Source of the DNA: JAJFUE01 sp041687335
GTDB lineage: Bacteria; Sumerlaeota; Sumerlaeia; MVZB01
Reading direction: 5' to 3'
DNA: 64,000 bases
Assembly (NCBI GenBank): GCA_041687335.1
Contig: JAWLCE010000019.1
Location: 19,138-83,137, forward strand
Position 1 is the first letter of the stretch; every line of letters begins with the position of its first letter. A program made the position numbers and the translations under genes. Below, one piece after another: positions 36,067 through 44,727 of this stretch. The notes beneath the pieces were generated by a model. The model had not been told where the DNA came from, did not search any database, and saw nothing but the letters and a program-made list of their open reading frames with translations.

Positions 36067-36354
36067 CTGGCGCAAATTTGGGGGCTTCCCCCAGGCATCC
36101 CCCGGGCAAGCGCCGAAGCCGGCGGTCTGTAGCGCCCTTGGCGAGCCCCGTCCGCTTGATCGCTGCCTTCGCGGAAGAGGCCGATGTAGTGATTTCGATC
36201 AATATTGATTCAGTCAAGTCTTGGGGTGGGATGCAGGGAGTTGGCAACCTATCGGAAACCTTGCCCTCAAAAGACCCCGTCGTCCCCGTATTAAACCAAT
36301 ATTCCACAAGGTGCCGCAGTGTCGTCGCAGTCCAATACTAGGTTGCCGGCCGAT

Positions 36355-36370
36355 TGGCTCAGGACTTGCA
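36355..36370 (+). promoter_or_regulatory. Sigma-54-like promoter of the second EPS operon
   Basis: TGGCTCAGGACTTGCA, GG at 36356-36357 and GC at 36368-36369, 10 bases apart. TTGCA is perfect; the -24 box has T for A and A for G. It lies 74 bp before the pyruvyltransferase start. Confidence 0.45.
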
Positions 36371-36443
36371 ACTCACAAGGGCGGTGCAGGGAAAAATTTT
36401 GCTCCGGACCCGCCTTGGCGCCTGCCAGGGGCGTCGCCGCCGG

Positions 36444-37835
36444 ATGACGAACGAGGTTTACTTGAACACCGCCGGCTCTCCCAAAACACGCATCTGTCTG
36501 TTTGGCACGGCTCCCGGGGTGGGCAACTTGGGGGTGCGGGCGTTGACGCATGGGTTGCTGGTGCTGATTTTGGAGGCCAATCCGCGGGCGCGAGTCTGGC
36601 TGCTGCTGGGGGAGCGGGCACCAGGGCGGATGACGGTCTGGCATGGCGGCCGGCGCCGTCGGATCGGGGTGATCAATTTTCGGCTCTCCCCGCGCGCGCG
36701 GCCGACCCAGCACCTGCTGGTCATTGTGGGTCTGGCGCTGCTTCACCGTATGCTGCCGCTTGAAGCGGCGCGCTGCTGGCTGGGACGGCTCTCGCCATGG
36801 ATCGGCACGCTGCGCCGGGCCAGCTTCATCGGCGACATCCGCGGCGGGGATAGCCTGAGCGACATCTATGGGCTGCCACGCCTGGTCGTGGGATCGCTGC
36901 CCAATCTGGTGGCCCGGTTGCTGGGTCGGCCCTACGTCCTGCTGCCCCAGACCTATGGCCCCTTCAGCAGCCGGCTGGGCCGCTGGGTGGGGGGACTTGT
37001 CGTGCGCCAGGCCGCGTTGGTCCTGAGCCGCGATCGCGAGAGCCTGGATTTGCTGGACTCATGGCCGGGCGGGGTGGGGGCGCGGGGCCGGTTGCGGTTC
37101 TGCCCCGATGTGGCGTTCGTGCTGCCGTCAGCCGCGGTGCCAATGGATTCGATCGCTCCACCGCTGCCTGACCCGCCGCCGGCGCGGCTGATCGGCCTGA
37201 ACATCAGCGGCCTGCTCGCGATCGGCGGCTATAGTCGCGACAACATGTTTGGCCTGCGCGGGGAATACGAAGCCACCATGCGACGGCTGGCCGAGGCGCT
37301 GCTGGAGGATCCCGCAACGCATATCCTGCTGGTGCCCCACGTGATGGGCGAGGGGATCGAGGGCGACCGCGCCGCCTGTGCTCGCCTGCGCATGGCGGCT
37401 CAACCCAGCTTGCATGGCCGCCTGCACCTATGGGAGGGCGAGTGCGACCAGAGCCAGATCAAGCAGATCATCGGCCGCTGCGATTTCTTTATCGGGGCGC
37501 GCATGCACGCCTGCATCGCCGCGCTCTCGCAGGGCATCCCGGCCGTCGGGATCGCCTATAGCCGAAAATTCAAGGGTGTCTTTGACAGCGCGGGGGTGGG
37601 CGAGATGGTGCTCGACGCCCGCCGACTGGAGCCCGACGAGCTGATCCGGCAATGCCTGGCCCGCCTGGAGCAGGCCGGGGAGGTGCGCGCGCACCTGGCC
37701 GAGCGTATCCCGCGGTTGCAGGACGAGCTGCGTCGCCAGCTGGGTCCACTGTTCGGTTCGGGAGACTTGACTCCGATTCAATCCGAGGCTCCAGGGGCGT
37801 CGGCACGGGCGCAGCGCGCGCGGCGGGCGGTGTGA
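36444..37835 (+). CDS. Polysaccharide pyruvyl transferase family protein
   Basis: A 463-residue protein of the PS_pyruv_trans family (CsaB/WcaK-like). Motifs include GTAPGVGNLGVRALTHG, FIGDIRGGDSLSDIYG, VLLPQTYGPFSS, ILLVPHVMGEG and FFIGARMHACIAALSQGIPAVGIAYSRKF. It transfers pyruvate from PEP to a sugar as a ketal in related proteins. The start at 36444 has no strong ribosome site; a longer frame beginning at 36354 would start inside the sigma-54-like promoter. The FrhB-like gene begins 5 bases after its stop. Confidence 0.85.
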   Translation: MTNEVYLNTAGSPKTRICLFGTAPGVGNLGVRALTHGLLVLILEANPRARVWLLLGERAPGRMTVWHGGRRRRIGVINFRLSPRARPTQHLLVIVGLALLHRMLPLEAARCWLGRLSPWIGTLRRASFIGDIRGGDSLSDIYGLPRLVVGSLPNLVARLLGRPYVLLPQTYGPFSSRLGRWVGGLVVRQAALVLSRDRESLDLLDSWPGGVGARGRLRFCPDVAFVLPSAAVPMDSIAPPLPDPPPARLIGLNISGLLAIGGYSRDNMFGLRGEYEATMRRLAEALLEDPATHILLVPHVMGEGIEGDRAACARLRMAAQPSLHGRLHLWEGECDQSQIKQIIGRCDFFIGARMHACIAALSQGIPAVGIAYSRKFKGVFDSAGVGEMVLDARRLEPDELIRQCLARLEQAGEVRAHLAERIPRLQDELRRQLGPLFGSGDLTPIQSEAPGASARAQRARRAV

Positions 37836-37840
37836 CAGCG

Positions 37841-39115
37841 ATGGGCCGATCAATCAAAAACCTGGGCGACGTGGTGGATTGGGGGCTGTGCGTGGGCTGC
37901 GGCGCGTGCGCCTATTTCTGCCGCAAGGGCGCGATCTCGCTGGTCGACATTGTCGGCGAGGGGATTCGGCCCCGTTTCGCCACCAGCCAGTGCGCCGGTT
38001 GCCGCGAATGCCTGGCCATCTGCCCCGGCTATCAGGTCGACGGCAGCCTGGTCGCGCGCGGGCTGAACGGTTCCGCCCCGCCGGCCGCCGAGTATGGCGT
38101 CGCGCTCGAGGTCTGGGAGGGTCACGCCACCGACCCCGAAATCCGCCATCGCGGCTCCTCGGGCGGGGTGCTGACGGCGCTGGCGCTTTACTGTCTGGAG
38201 CGCGAGGGAATGGAGCAGGTGGTGCATGCGGGTATGGATGAGGCACGGCCCTGGCTCAATCGAACCGTGACCAGCCGCGACCGTGCCGAGTTGCTGGCGC
38301 GCGCCGGCTCGCGCTATGCGCCGGCCTCTCCGTGCGAGGGGTTGGGCACGATCGAGCAGGGCGCACGGCCGTCCGTCTTCATTGGCAAACCCTGCGACAC
38401 GGCGGCCGTGATGGCGGCACGCCGCCTGCGGCCGGAGCTGGATGCCCGGCTCGGGCTGGTGCTCAGTTTCTTCTGCGCCGGCACCCCTTCGACGGCGGCC
38501 ACCCTTGAGCTGCTCGGCGAGATGGGGGTCCGCCCCGAGATGCTGACGCGGCTGAGCTACCGCGGCGATGGTTGGCCGGGCGGATTTTCGCCGCTGACCC
38601 GTGACGTGCCGGCGCCGCCGCCGATCCCTTACGAGCGGGCCTGGAGTCAACTGGCGCGGCGGCGGCCCTTCCGTTGCCACCTTTGTCCGGACGGACTCGG
38701 GCGGCTTTCCGACATCGCCTGCGGTGACGCCTGGCAGAAGTACCGGGGGGACGGCAACGAAGGGCTCTCGCTGGTGCTGGTGCGCAGTGAGCGCGGCCGG
38801 CGACTCCTCCACTCGGCGATGGCGGCCGGTTACCTCAGCCTGACGCGCGTGGGGGCGCGCGAGGTGTTGGCGGCCCAGGCCAACCTGCTCGCCCGCCGCC
38901 GCCAGATTTTCGGCCGGCTGCTCGGCATGCGGCTGCTCGGGGTGCCGACCCCGCGCCTGCGCGGCTTTGGGCTCGGCCGCGCCTGGCTGGGCCAGGGGCC
39001 GCGCGAGCAGGCCCGCACGTTGCTGGGCACGATCCGCCGTTGCCTGTCGCGGGGATTATGGCGGCGGCGCCGGCTGGCGGCTTTGGGAGAGGAGGCCGGA
39101 CCATGGAGTCGGTGA
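37841..39115 (+). CDS. FrhB-family iron-sulfur protein of EPS loci
   Basis: A 424-residue protein of the coenzyme F420 hydrogenase/dehydrogenase beta-subunit family. The N-terminus has two cysteine clusters of 4Fe-4S type: CVGCGACAYFC and CAGCRECLAICPG. Later motifs are GSSGGVLTALALYCLE, VFIGKPCDTAA, FCAGTPS, LSYRGDGWPGG and CHLCPDGLGRLSDIACGDAW. Such proteins often pair with pyruvyltransferases in EPS loci, and this one does; their reaction is not settled. A redox modification of the glycan or its precursor is likely. Confidence 0.88.
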   Translation: MGRSIKNLGDVVDWGLCVGCGACAYFCRKGAISLVDIVGEGIRPRFATSQCAGCRECLAICPGYQVDGSLVARGLNGSAPPAAEYGVALEVWEGHATDPEIRHRGSSGGVLTALALYCLEREGMEQVVHAGMDEARPWLNRTVTSRDRAELLARAGSRYAPASPCEGLGTIEQGARPSVFIGKPCDTAAVMAARRLRPELDARLGLVLSFFCAGTPSTAATLELLGEMGVRPEMLTRLSYRGDGWPGGFSPLTRDVPAPPPIPYERAWSQLARRRPFRCHLCPDGLGRLSDIACGDAWQKYRGDGNEGLSLVLVRSERGRRLLHSAMAAGYLSLTRVGAREVLAAQANLLARRRQIFGRLLGMRLLGVPTPRLRGFGLGRAWLGQGPREQARTLLGTIRRCLSRGLWRRRRLAALGEEAGPWSR

Positions 39116-40452
39116 CGCTGCTGATTTCGGTGCTGGCCGCGCTGCTGGTGGTCTCGTTGCGCCCGATCTACGGGCTCGCGATCTACATTTTCCTGCTCTT
39201 TGGCTGGTCGCAGAGGCTGACGGTGCCTTTGGGGCCGCTTGATTTCACCAGCGGCCGGATCGTCATCCTGGTGCTCATGGCGCGCGTGCTGCTGAGCTCC
39301 GAGGTGCGCAGCCAGTTCACATGGCGGGCGATGGACGGTTGGGTGCTGATCGGTTGGCTGGGAGTGGTGGCGGCATTGAGCCAGACGACTCCGCCCGAAA
39401 TCTTCCTGGTGCGCGAGGCCGGCACATTGGTCGATAGCCTGCTGCCCTACTTTGCCGTCCGGCTGCTGCTGCGCTCGCGCCAGGACCTGTTCGTGATGAT
39501 CAAGGCCCTCGTCTGGATCGGTCTCCCGCTGGCGCTGCTGGGCGCTTTCCAATCGTTTACAGGCCGCAACCTGGTGGGGTTCATGCAGCTCTACGATCGG
39601 CTGCCCGAGATGCGCAAGGGCTTTTACCGTGCCAATGTGATCATCGACAACAGCATTGCCTTCGGTTTGTTCTTTGCCGCCGTCCTGCCGCTGGCCCTGG
39701 GGCTGTGGCATCAGCGGGTGTGGCCGCGAACGTGGCTGATGCTGACCATGGGCGTGTTGGCAATGGGCCTCATGGCCTCGATGTCGAGCGCCCCCTATTT
39801 CGCCCTGGCGCTCATGATGGGATTTCTGGCTTGTTACCCGCTGCGCCGCTATTGGCCGGTGTTGCTGGTGGCGATGGTGGGCTTCTATCTTTTCGTCGAA
39901 ATCTTCAGCAATCGGCACGCCTACCATGTTCTGACCCGTTTTGCCTTCAACCAGGCCACCGCCAGCTACCGGATCGGGCTGGTCGAGGAGGCGCTGGGCG
40001 GCGGCATGAGCGGCCATTGGTTCTCGGGCTACGGCTACGTCGGCATCGGCTCGGACCTGGTCTACCCGAACTTCAATTGGGAGCATCAGGACTTCGTCAA
40101 TATTTACGTGGGACGGCTGGCGCGCTATGGGCTGCTGGGGCTGGTGCCGTTTCTTGTGATCAACGTGCTGTTCTATCGCAGCCTTGTGCAGGGTTGGCGG
40201 CTGGCTCGCGATGTCGCCGATCGCTGGCTGGTCTGGTGCCTGAGCGGGGCGCTGGTGGGTTGGAACACCGCCTTCATGACGGTGGGGGCGCTCTCCCAGA
40301 TCGAGCCGATGCTGTTCATGCTCATCGCCGCCACCGGCTCGCTGCCGATGTTGCTGGCGAGTGGCGAAGAACGCACGGTGCTGCTCGTCGTGGTCCGGCC
40401 GGCGGCCGAGCCGTCGCCCGAAATGTCAAATCCAGTGGCAGGGATGTCATGA
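39103..40452 (+). CDS. O-antigen ligase/polymerase-type protein (Wzy-like)
   Basis: A 449-residue integral membrane protein with about ten to twelve hydrophobic segments. The start at 39103 has AGGAGG upstream, and it overlaps the FrhB-like gene by 13 bp. A large loop holds EIFSNRHAYHVLTRFAFN and RIGLVEEALGGG, then the typical GYGYVGIGSDLVYPNFNWEHQDFVNIYVGRL-like pattern of Wzy/WaaL proteins (here split by membrane helices). It should polymerise repeat units on the periplasmic face after flipping. Confidence 0.85.
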   Translation: MESVTLLISVLAALLVVSLRPIYGLAIYIFLLFGWSQRLTVPLGPLDFTSGRIVILVLMARVLLSSEVRSQFTWRAMDGWVLIGWLGVVAALSQTTPPEIFLVREAGTLVDSLLPYFAVRLLLRSRQDLFVMIKALVWIGLPLALLGAFQSFTGRNLVGFMQLYDRLPEMRKGFYRANVIIDNSIAFGLFFAAVLPLALGLWHQRVWPRTWLMLTMGVLAMGLMASMSSAPYFALALMMGFLACYPLRRYWPVLLVAMVGFYLFVEIFSNRHAYHVLTRFAFNQATASYRIGLVEEALGGGMSGHWFSGYGYVGIGSDLVYPNFNWEHQDFVNIYVGRLARYGLLGLVPFLVINVLFYRSLVQGWRLARDVADRWLVWCLSGALVGWNTAFMTVGALSQIEPMLFMLIAATGSLPMLLASGEERTVLLVVVRPAAEPSPEMSNPVAGMS

Positions 40453-41402
40453 AGCCCGACCTCTCAATGGTGGTCATCAACTGGAACACGCGCGAGCTGA
40501 CGCTGGGCTGTCTGCGCTCGGCCGTGGAGACGCGCGGTCGGCTGACGCTGGAGCTGATCGTGGTCGACAATGCCTCGAGCGACGGCAGCGCCGAGGCGAT
40601 CGCGCGAGAGTTTCCCGAGGCCCGGTTGATCCGCAACGCGAACAACAAGGGCTTTGCGCGCGCCAATAATCAAGGGATAGAAATCGCGAGCGGTCGCCAT
40701 GTGGCGCTGGTCAATTCCGATGTGGTCGTGCTGCCCGGCTGCCTTGAAGCCATGGTGGACTGGCTCGACGGCCACCCCGAGACCGGCCTGGTCGCCCCGC
40801 GCATCCTCAATGCCGACGGCACGCTCCAGCCCAATTGCCTCCGCTTTCCGAGCTACTTGAACCTGTTCAGCGAAACCTTCGCCCTCTCGCGGCTGGGGCT
40901 GCGACCGCTTGCGGGCCGGCGGATGCAGGAGTGGGCGCACGACTGCACACGCGAGGTCGACATCGCGGTGGGCTGCTTCTGGGTGGCGCGCGCCGAGGCG
41001 CTGCGCGAGGTCGGTGGGCTCGATGAGGATTTCTTCATGTATGGGGAGGATGCGGACTGGTGCCGGCGTTTTCACGGTGCCGGCTGGCGGGTGGTGCTGC
41101 ATCCGGCAGGCCAGGCGATCCACTTCGGCGGCGCCAGTTCGGATGCCCAGCCGGCGCGCTTCTTCGTCGAGATGCGCAAATCCTCGCTGCGCTACTGGCG
41201 CAAGCACCATGGCCGGCTGGGAGCCGCCTGCTGCGCGGGGGCGATCGCCCTGCATGCCCTGGTGCGGCTGCCGCCGATGGCCGCGCTCTATCTGCTGGCG
41301 CCTTCGCGGCGGCCCGAGGCGGCGCTCAAGCTGCGTCGCGGCACGCTCTGCCTGGCATGGCTGGCGCGCCTGCCGATCTCAGCAAGGACGGCCAAGGCAT
41401 GA
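40449..41402 (+). CDS. Glycosyltransferase family 2, rhamnosyltransferase-like
   Basis: A 317-residue GT2 with MVVINWNTRELTLGCL, VVDNASSDGS, NNKGFARANNQGI and LVNSDVVVLP (metal-binding SD, as in WbbL-type enzymes that carry NxD). GCFWVARAEALREVGGLDEDFFMYGEDADWCRR marks the acceptor side in two pieces. Two basic hydrophobic helices at the C-terminus may touch the membrane. The ATG overlaps the previous stop (ATGA). Likely adds a deoxyhexose, but the sugar is not proven. Confidence 0.87.
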   Translation: MKPDLSMVVINWNTRELTLGCLRSAVETRGRLTLELIVVDNASSDGSAEAIAREFPEARLIRNANNKGFARANNQGIEIASGRHVALVNSDVVVLPGCLEAMVDWLDGHPETGLVAPRILNADGTLQPNCLRFPSYLNLFSETFALSRLGLRPLAGRRMQEWAHDCTREVDIAVGCFWVARAEALREVGGLDEDFFMYGEDADWCRRFHGAGWRVVLHPAGQAIHFGGASSDAQPARFFVEMRKSSLRYWRKHHGRLGAACCAGAIALHALVRLPPMAALYLLAPSRRPEAALKLRRGTLCLAWLARLPISARTAKA

Positions 41403-42307
41403 GCGCTCACGCTGCCACCGATCGAGCCGCTCCGAATTATGTGCTGGTCACCCCGGCGCGTGACGAGGCCTCGCGCATCCATCGCACGCTGGAGGCGGTG
41501 GCGGCGCAGACTCGGCGGCCGCTGCGCTGGGTGGTCGTTGATGACGGCTCGACCGACCGCACCGGGGCGATCATCGATGAGTTCGCCTCGCGCCACCCGT
41601 TCGTCGTGCCCCTGCACGCCCCCGTGGTCGGCCGCAAGAGTTTCGGCTCCAAGGCGCGCGCCTTCGCCGCTGGTCTGGAACGGCTGGCGGGTCTGCCCTA
41701 CGACTATATTGGCAACCTCGACGCCGACGTCTCGATGGCGCCCGACTATTTTGAGCGACTGCTCGGGACGATGGCCGCCGAGGCGCGACTGGGACTGGCC
41801 GGCGGCTTGATCGTCGAACAGGCCGGGGGGCGGCCGCGCCCGCAGCGGCTCAGCGCCGGCAGTGTCGCGGGGGCCGTTCAGATGTTCCGCCGTGCCTGCT
41901 TTGAGGAAATTGGCGGCTACCTGCCGCTGGAGCGCGGCGGCATCGATGCGGCGGCCGAGATCATGGCCCGCATGCATGGCTGGCAGGTGCGCACCCTGCC
42001 CGAATTGCACGTGCTGCATCACGGCCCCATCACCACCGGCAGCCGCGGCATCTGGCGGGCGCGCTTCAATGGCGGCCTGATCCGCCAGGGGCTGGGCTAT
42101 CACCCGCTGTTCCAGATCGGCACGGGGCTGTTCCGGATGAGCCAGCGCCCCTACGTGATTGGCGGCCTGCTGATGCTGGCCGGCTACTTCTGGGGCCGGC
42201 TGCGCGGGCTGGAGCCCCAGTTGCCACCGTCGGTGGTGGCCTGGCTGCGGGCGGAACAATCCGCCAAGCTGCGGCGGGCGTTGGGTCTGCGCCCGGGGAG
42301 GGGCTGA
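41399..42307 (+). CDS. Glycosyltransferase family 2
   Basis: A 302-residue GT2 with YVLVTPARDEASRIHRTLEA, VVDDGSTDRTGAI and NLDADVSMAP (DAD metal motif). FRRACFEEIGGYLPLERGGID follows, which fits polymer or lipid-linked sugar transfer. The start ATG at 41399 overlaps the previous stop codon (ATGA). Confidence 0.87.
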   Translation: MSAHAATDRAAPNYVLVTPARDEASRIHRTLEAVAAQTRRPLRWVVVDDGSTDRTGAIIDEFASRHPFVVPLHAPVVGRKSFGSKARAFAAGLERLAGLPYDYIGNLDADVSMAPDYFERLLGTMAAEARLGLAGGLIVEQAGGRPRPQRLSAGSVAGAVQMFRRACFEEIGGYLPLERGGIDAAAEIMARMHGWQVRTLPELHVLHHGPITTGSRGIWRARFNGGLIRQGLGYHPLFQIGTGLFRMSQRPYVIGGLLMLAGYFWGRLRGLEPQLPPSVVAWLRAEQSAKLRRALGLRPGRG

Positions 42308-42312
42308 GCGCG

Positions 42313-44202
42313 ATGTGCGGCATTTGCGGCCAGCTTCATTTTGCCGATGGCGCTCCAGTCGATCCGGCGCTGTTGCGGCGGATGACCGACTCCATCGCCC
42401 ATCGCGGCCCCGATGATGTTGGGATGCACCTGGATGGGGCGTTGGGGCTCGGTTTCCGTCGGTTGTCGATCATCGACCTGGCGGGCGGCCATCAGCCGAT
42501 GAGCGACCCGGCGGGCGAGACGTGGGTCGTCTTCAACGGCGAGATCTATAATTTCTCCGAGCTGCGCAAGGAGCTTGAGGGGCACGGCCACCGCTTCCGC
42601 ACGCGCTCGGATACCGAGGTGATCGTGCATGGCTACCGGCAGTGGGGGCCGGGCGTGCTGGACCGGCTCAATGGGATGTTCGGGCTGGCGATCTGGGATA
42701 GTGTCCGGCGGCGGCTGATGCTGGCGCGCGACCGCGCGGGGATCAAGCCGCTCTACTATTCGCTCGAGGGGGGGCGGCTGACCTTCGGTTCCGAAATCCG
42801 CCCGCTGCTGGTGGCGCGCGGCGGCCGGCCCGAGCCCGATCCGGCGGCGATCAACCTGTTCCTCAAGTATCGCTACACGCCGGCGCCGCTCACGGTCTTC
42901 CGTGGAATCCGCAAGCTGGCCCCCGGCACCTGCATGATCGTCGAGGGGGGTGAGGCGCGCATCGAGCGCTGGTGGCGTTTTCAGCCGCGGCCGTTTGCGC
43001 CGCCGCCGTCGCCGGACGAGGCCCGCGAGCGACTGCTCGAGCTCTATGCCCAGGCGGTCGAGCGCCAACTGGTCGCCGACGTGCCGTTGGGGCTGCTGCT
43101 CAGTGGCGGCTTGGACTCGGGGCTGCTGTTGGCGCTGATGAACCGTTGCGGGCGCGACTGGAAGAGCTTCACCGTCGGTTTCGGCGCGGGCGCCCCCGGC
43201 GATGAGCTGGCCGAGGCGGCCCGGACGGCGCAGCTGCTCGGGGCCGACCATAGCGAGGTCCGCATCGACCAGGCCACCTTTGAAGAGGTGTTGCCCAGAA
43301 TTATCGGCATCCTGGAGGAGCCGGTGGCGGCCCCGTCGGTGGTGCCGATGTATTTCGTCTGCGAGCTGGCGCGTCGGCGGGTCAAGGTGGCGCTGATGGG
43401 CCAGGGGCCCGACGAGCTGTTGGGCGGCTACACGCGCCATCTTGGCGTGTACTACGGCGGGCTCTGGCGCGCCCTGCCCGATTGGGCGCGCCGGCCACTA
43501 CGCAACGGGCTTGACCGGGTGCGCCCGCGCGAGGCACTGCGCCGAGGACTCTATGCCCTCGAGGAGCCTGACCGCGCGCGCCGCTACGAGCGCGTCTTCG
43601 CGATTCAGCCCGAGGATTGGATCGACGCCCTCTTCGCACCGGACGTACTGGCCGACGCCGGTCCCATCTCGCTGGCCGCCTGCTGGGACGGCCTGACCGG
43701 GCTGTCGAGCGAGCTGGACGAGTTGGGCGGGCTGCAGTTTCTCGAAATCCGTTCCTCGCTGCCCGACGAGCTGCTGATGTATGCGGACAAGTTGTCGATG
43801 CATCACGGACTGGAGTTGCGCGTCCCCTACCTCGACCACGATGTGATCGAGTATGCGGAATGCCTGCCGTCCAGCTACAAGGTCCGGCGCGGCCGGCGCA
43901 AGTGGCTCCATGCCGAGGTTTGCCGCCGCTTCCTGCCCGCCGAGGTGCTCAACCGTCCCAAGCGGGGCTTCGCCGTGGATACGGAGGGCTGGCTGCGCGG
44001 GGCGGTGGATTCCCAGCTCCACCGCCAGCTCGCGGACCCGGCCTCACTGATGTATGAGCTGCTCGATCACCGGGCCATCCAGGCGCTGCTGGCCGAGCAT
44101 CGCGCGGGCCACGGCGTCAATCACAAGCTGCTCTACAGCCTGGTGGCCTTGGAGTCCTGGCTGCGCCAGTTTTGTGAACGCGCGCCAGTGGCCGCTGAAT
44201 AA
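42313..44202 (+). CDS. asnB: Asparagine synthase-like glutamine amidotransferase of EPS cluster
   Basis: A 629-residue enzyme. Cys2 of MCGICG is the class II glutaminase nucleophile; DPAGETWVVFNGEIYNF and RSDTEVIVHGY follow. The synthetase domain carries the PP-loop LLSGGLDSG (about 260-268), MGQGPDELLGGY and LSMHHGLELRVPYLD. Length and order are complete. In EPS loci this family is thought to amidate a uronic acid or a related acidic sugar; true asparagine synthesis cannot be excluded. The AsnB name is a family label. Confidence 0.88.
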   Translation: MCGICGQLHFADGAPVDPALLRRMTDSIAHRGPDDVGMHLDGALGLGFRRLSIIDLAGGHQPMSDPAGETWVVFNGEIYNFSELRKELEGHGHRFRTRSDTEVIVHGYRQWGPGVLDRLNGMFGLAIWDSVRRRLMLARDRAGIKPLYYSLEGGRLTFGSEIRPLLVARGGRPEPDPAAINLFLKYRYTPAPLTVFRGIRKLAPGTCMIVEGGEARIERWWRFQPRPFAPPPSPDEARERLLELYAQAVERQLVADVPLGLLLSGGLDSGLLLALMNRCGRDWKSFTVGFGAGAPGDELAEAARTAQLLGADHSEVRIDQATFEEVLPRIIGILEEPVAAPSVVPMYFVCELARRRVKVALMGQGPDELLGGYTRHLGVYYGGLWRALPDWARRPLRNGLDRVRPREALRRGLYALEEPDRARRYERVFAIQPEDWIDALFAPDVLADAGPISLAACWDGLTGLSSELDELGGLQFLEIRSSLPDELLMYADKLSMHHGLELRVPYLDHDVIEYAECLPSSYKVRRGRRKWLHAEVCRRFLPAEVLNRPKRGFAVDTEGWLRGAVDSQLHRQLADPASLMYELLDHRAIQALLAEHRAGHGVNHKLLYSLVALESWLRQFCERAPVAAE

Positions 44203-44223
44203 AGGAAAAAGGAGAAAACATAG

Positions 44224-44727
44224 ATGGACCTGCAATCTTCCGATCCGCTGCGGCGGATCGCCCCCGATGTCCAGATCGGCGAGGGCACGATCATCCGCGA
44301 ATTCATCAACCTCTACGGCTGCCGCATCGGCTCGCAGTGCAAGATCGGCACCTTTGTCGAAATACAAAAGGGCGCGACGGTCGGCGACCGCTGCAAAATC
44401 TCGAGCCACAGCTTCATCTGCGAGGGCGTGACCATCGAGGATGATGTCTTCATCGGCCATGGGGTGACCTTCACCAATGATATGTTTCCGCGCGCGGCCG
44501 CCGGTGAGGCTCTGCAGACCGAGGCGGACTGGGAGTGCATCCCGACCATCGTGCGTCGCGGCGCCTCGATCGGCTCGGGTGCGACGATCCTCTGCGGAGT
44601 GACGATCGGGGAGCGCGCGATGGTGGGCGCCGGCGCCGTCGTCACCCGCGACGTGGCGCCCGATACGGTGGTTGCCGGCACGCCGGCGCGCATGCTGCGC
44701 CAGCTTAATCAGGAGGCGGTGCGATGA
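44224..44727 (+). CDS. Left-handed beta-helix N-acetyltransferase (WbpD-like)
   Basis: A 167-residue hexapeptide-repeat protein: IGEGTIIREFINLYGCRIGSQ, then repeats such as IGTFVEIQKGATVGDRC, FTNDMFPRA and ASIGSGATILCGVTIGERAMVGAGAVVTRDV. The FTND motif and layout follow WbpD/WlbB-type 3-N-acetyltransferases of nucleotide sugars. AGGAG lies upstream. The aminotransferase gene overlaps its stop, which fits amination followed by acetylation at one sugar carbon. Confidence 0.82.
   Translation: MDLQSSDPLRRIAPDVQIGEGTIIREFINLYGCRIGSQCKIGTFVEIQKGATVGDRCKISSHSFICEGVTIEDDVFIGHGVTFTNDMFPRAAAGEALQTEADWECIPTIVRRGASIGSGATILCGVTIGERAMVGAGAVVTRDVAPDTVVAGTPARMLRQLNQEAVR

Larger units (their letters stand above)
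35983..36443. other. Divergent regulatory region of paralogue gene and second EPS operon
   Basis: No gene seen. It holds outward-facing sigma-54-like elements (36051-36066 minus and 36355-36370 plus, listed separately) and, between them, a perfect 12-base palindrome ATCAATATTGAT (36198-36209). The palindrome is about 130 bp from one element and 145 bp from the other, a normal place for an activator site. Confidence 0.5.
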
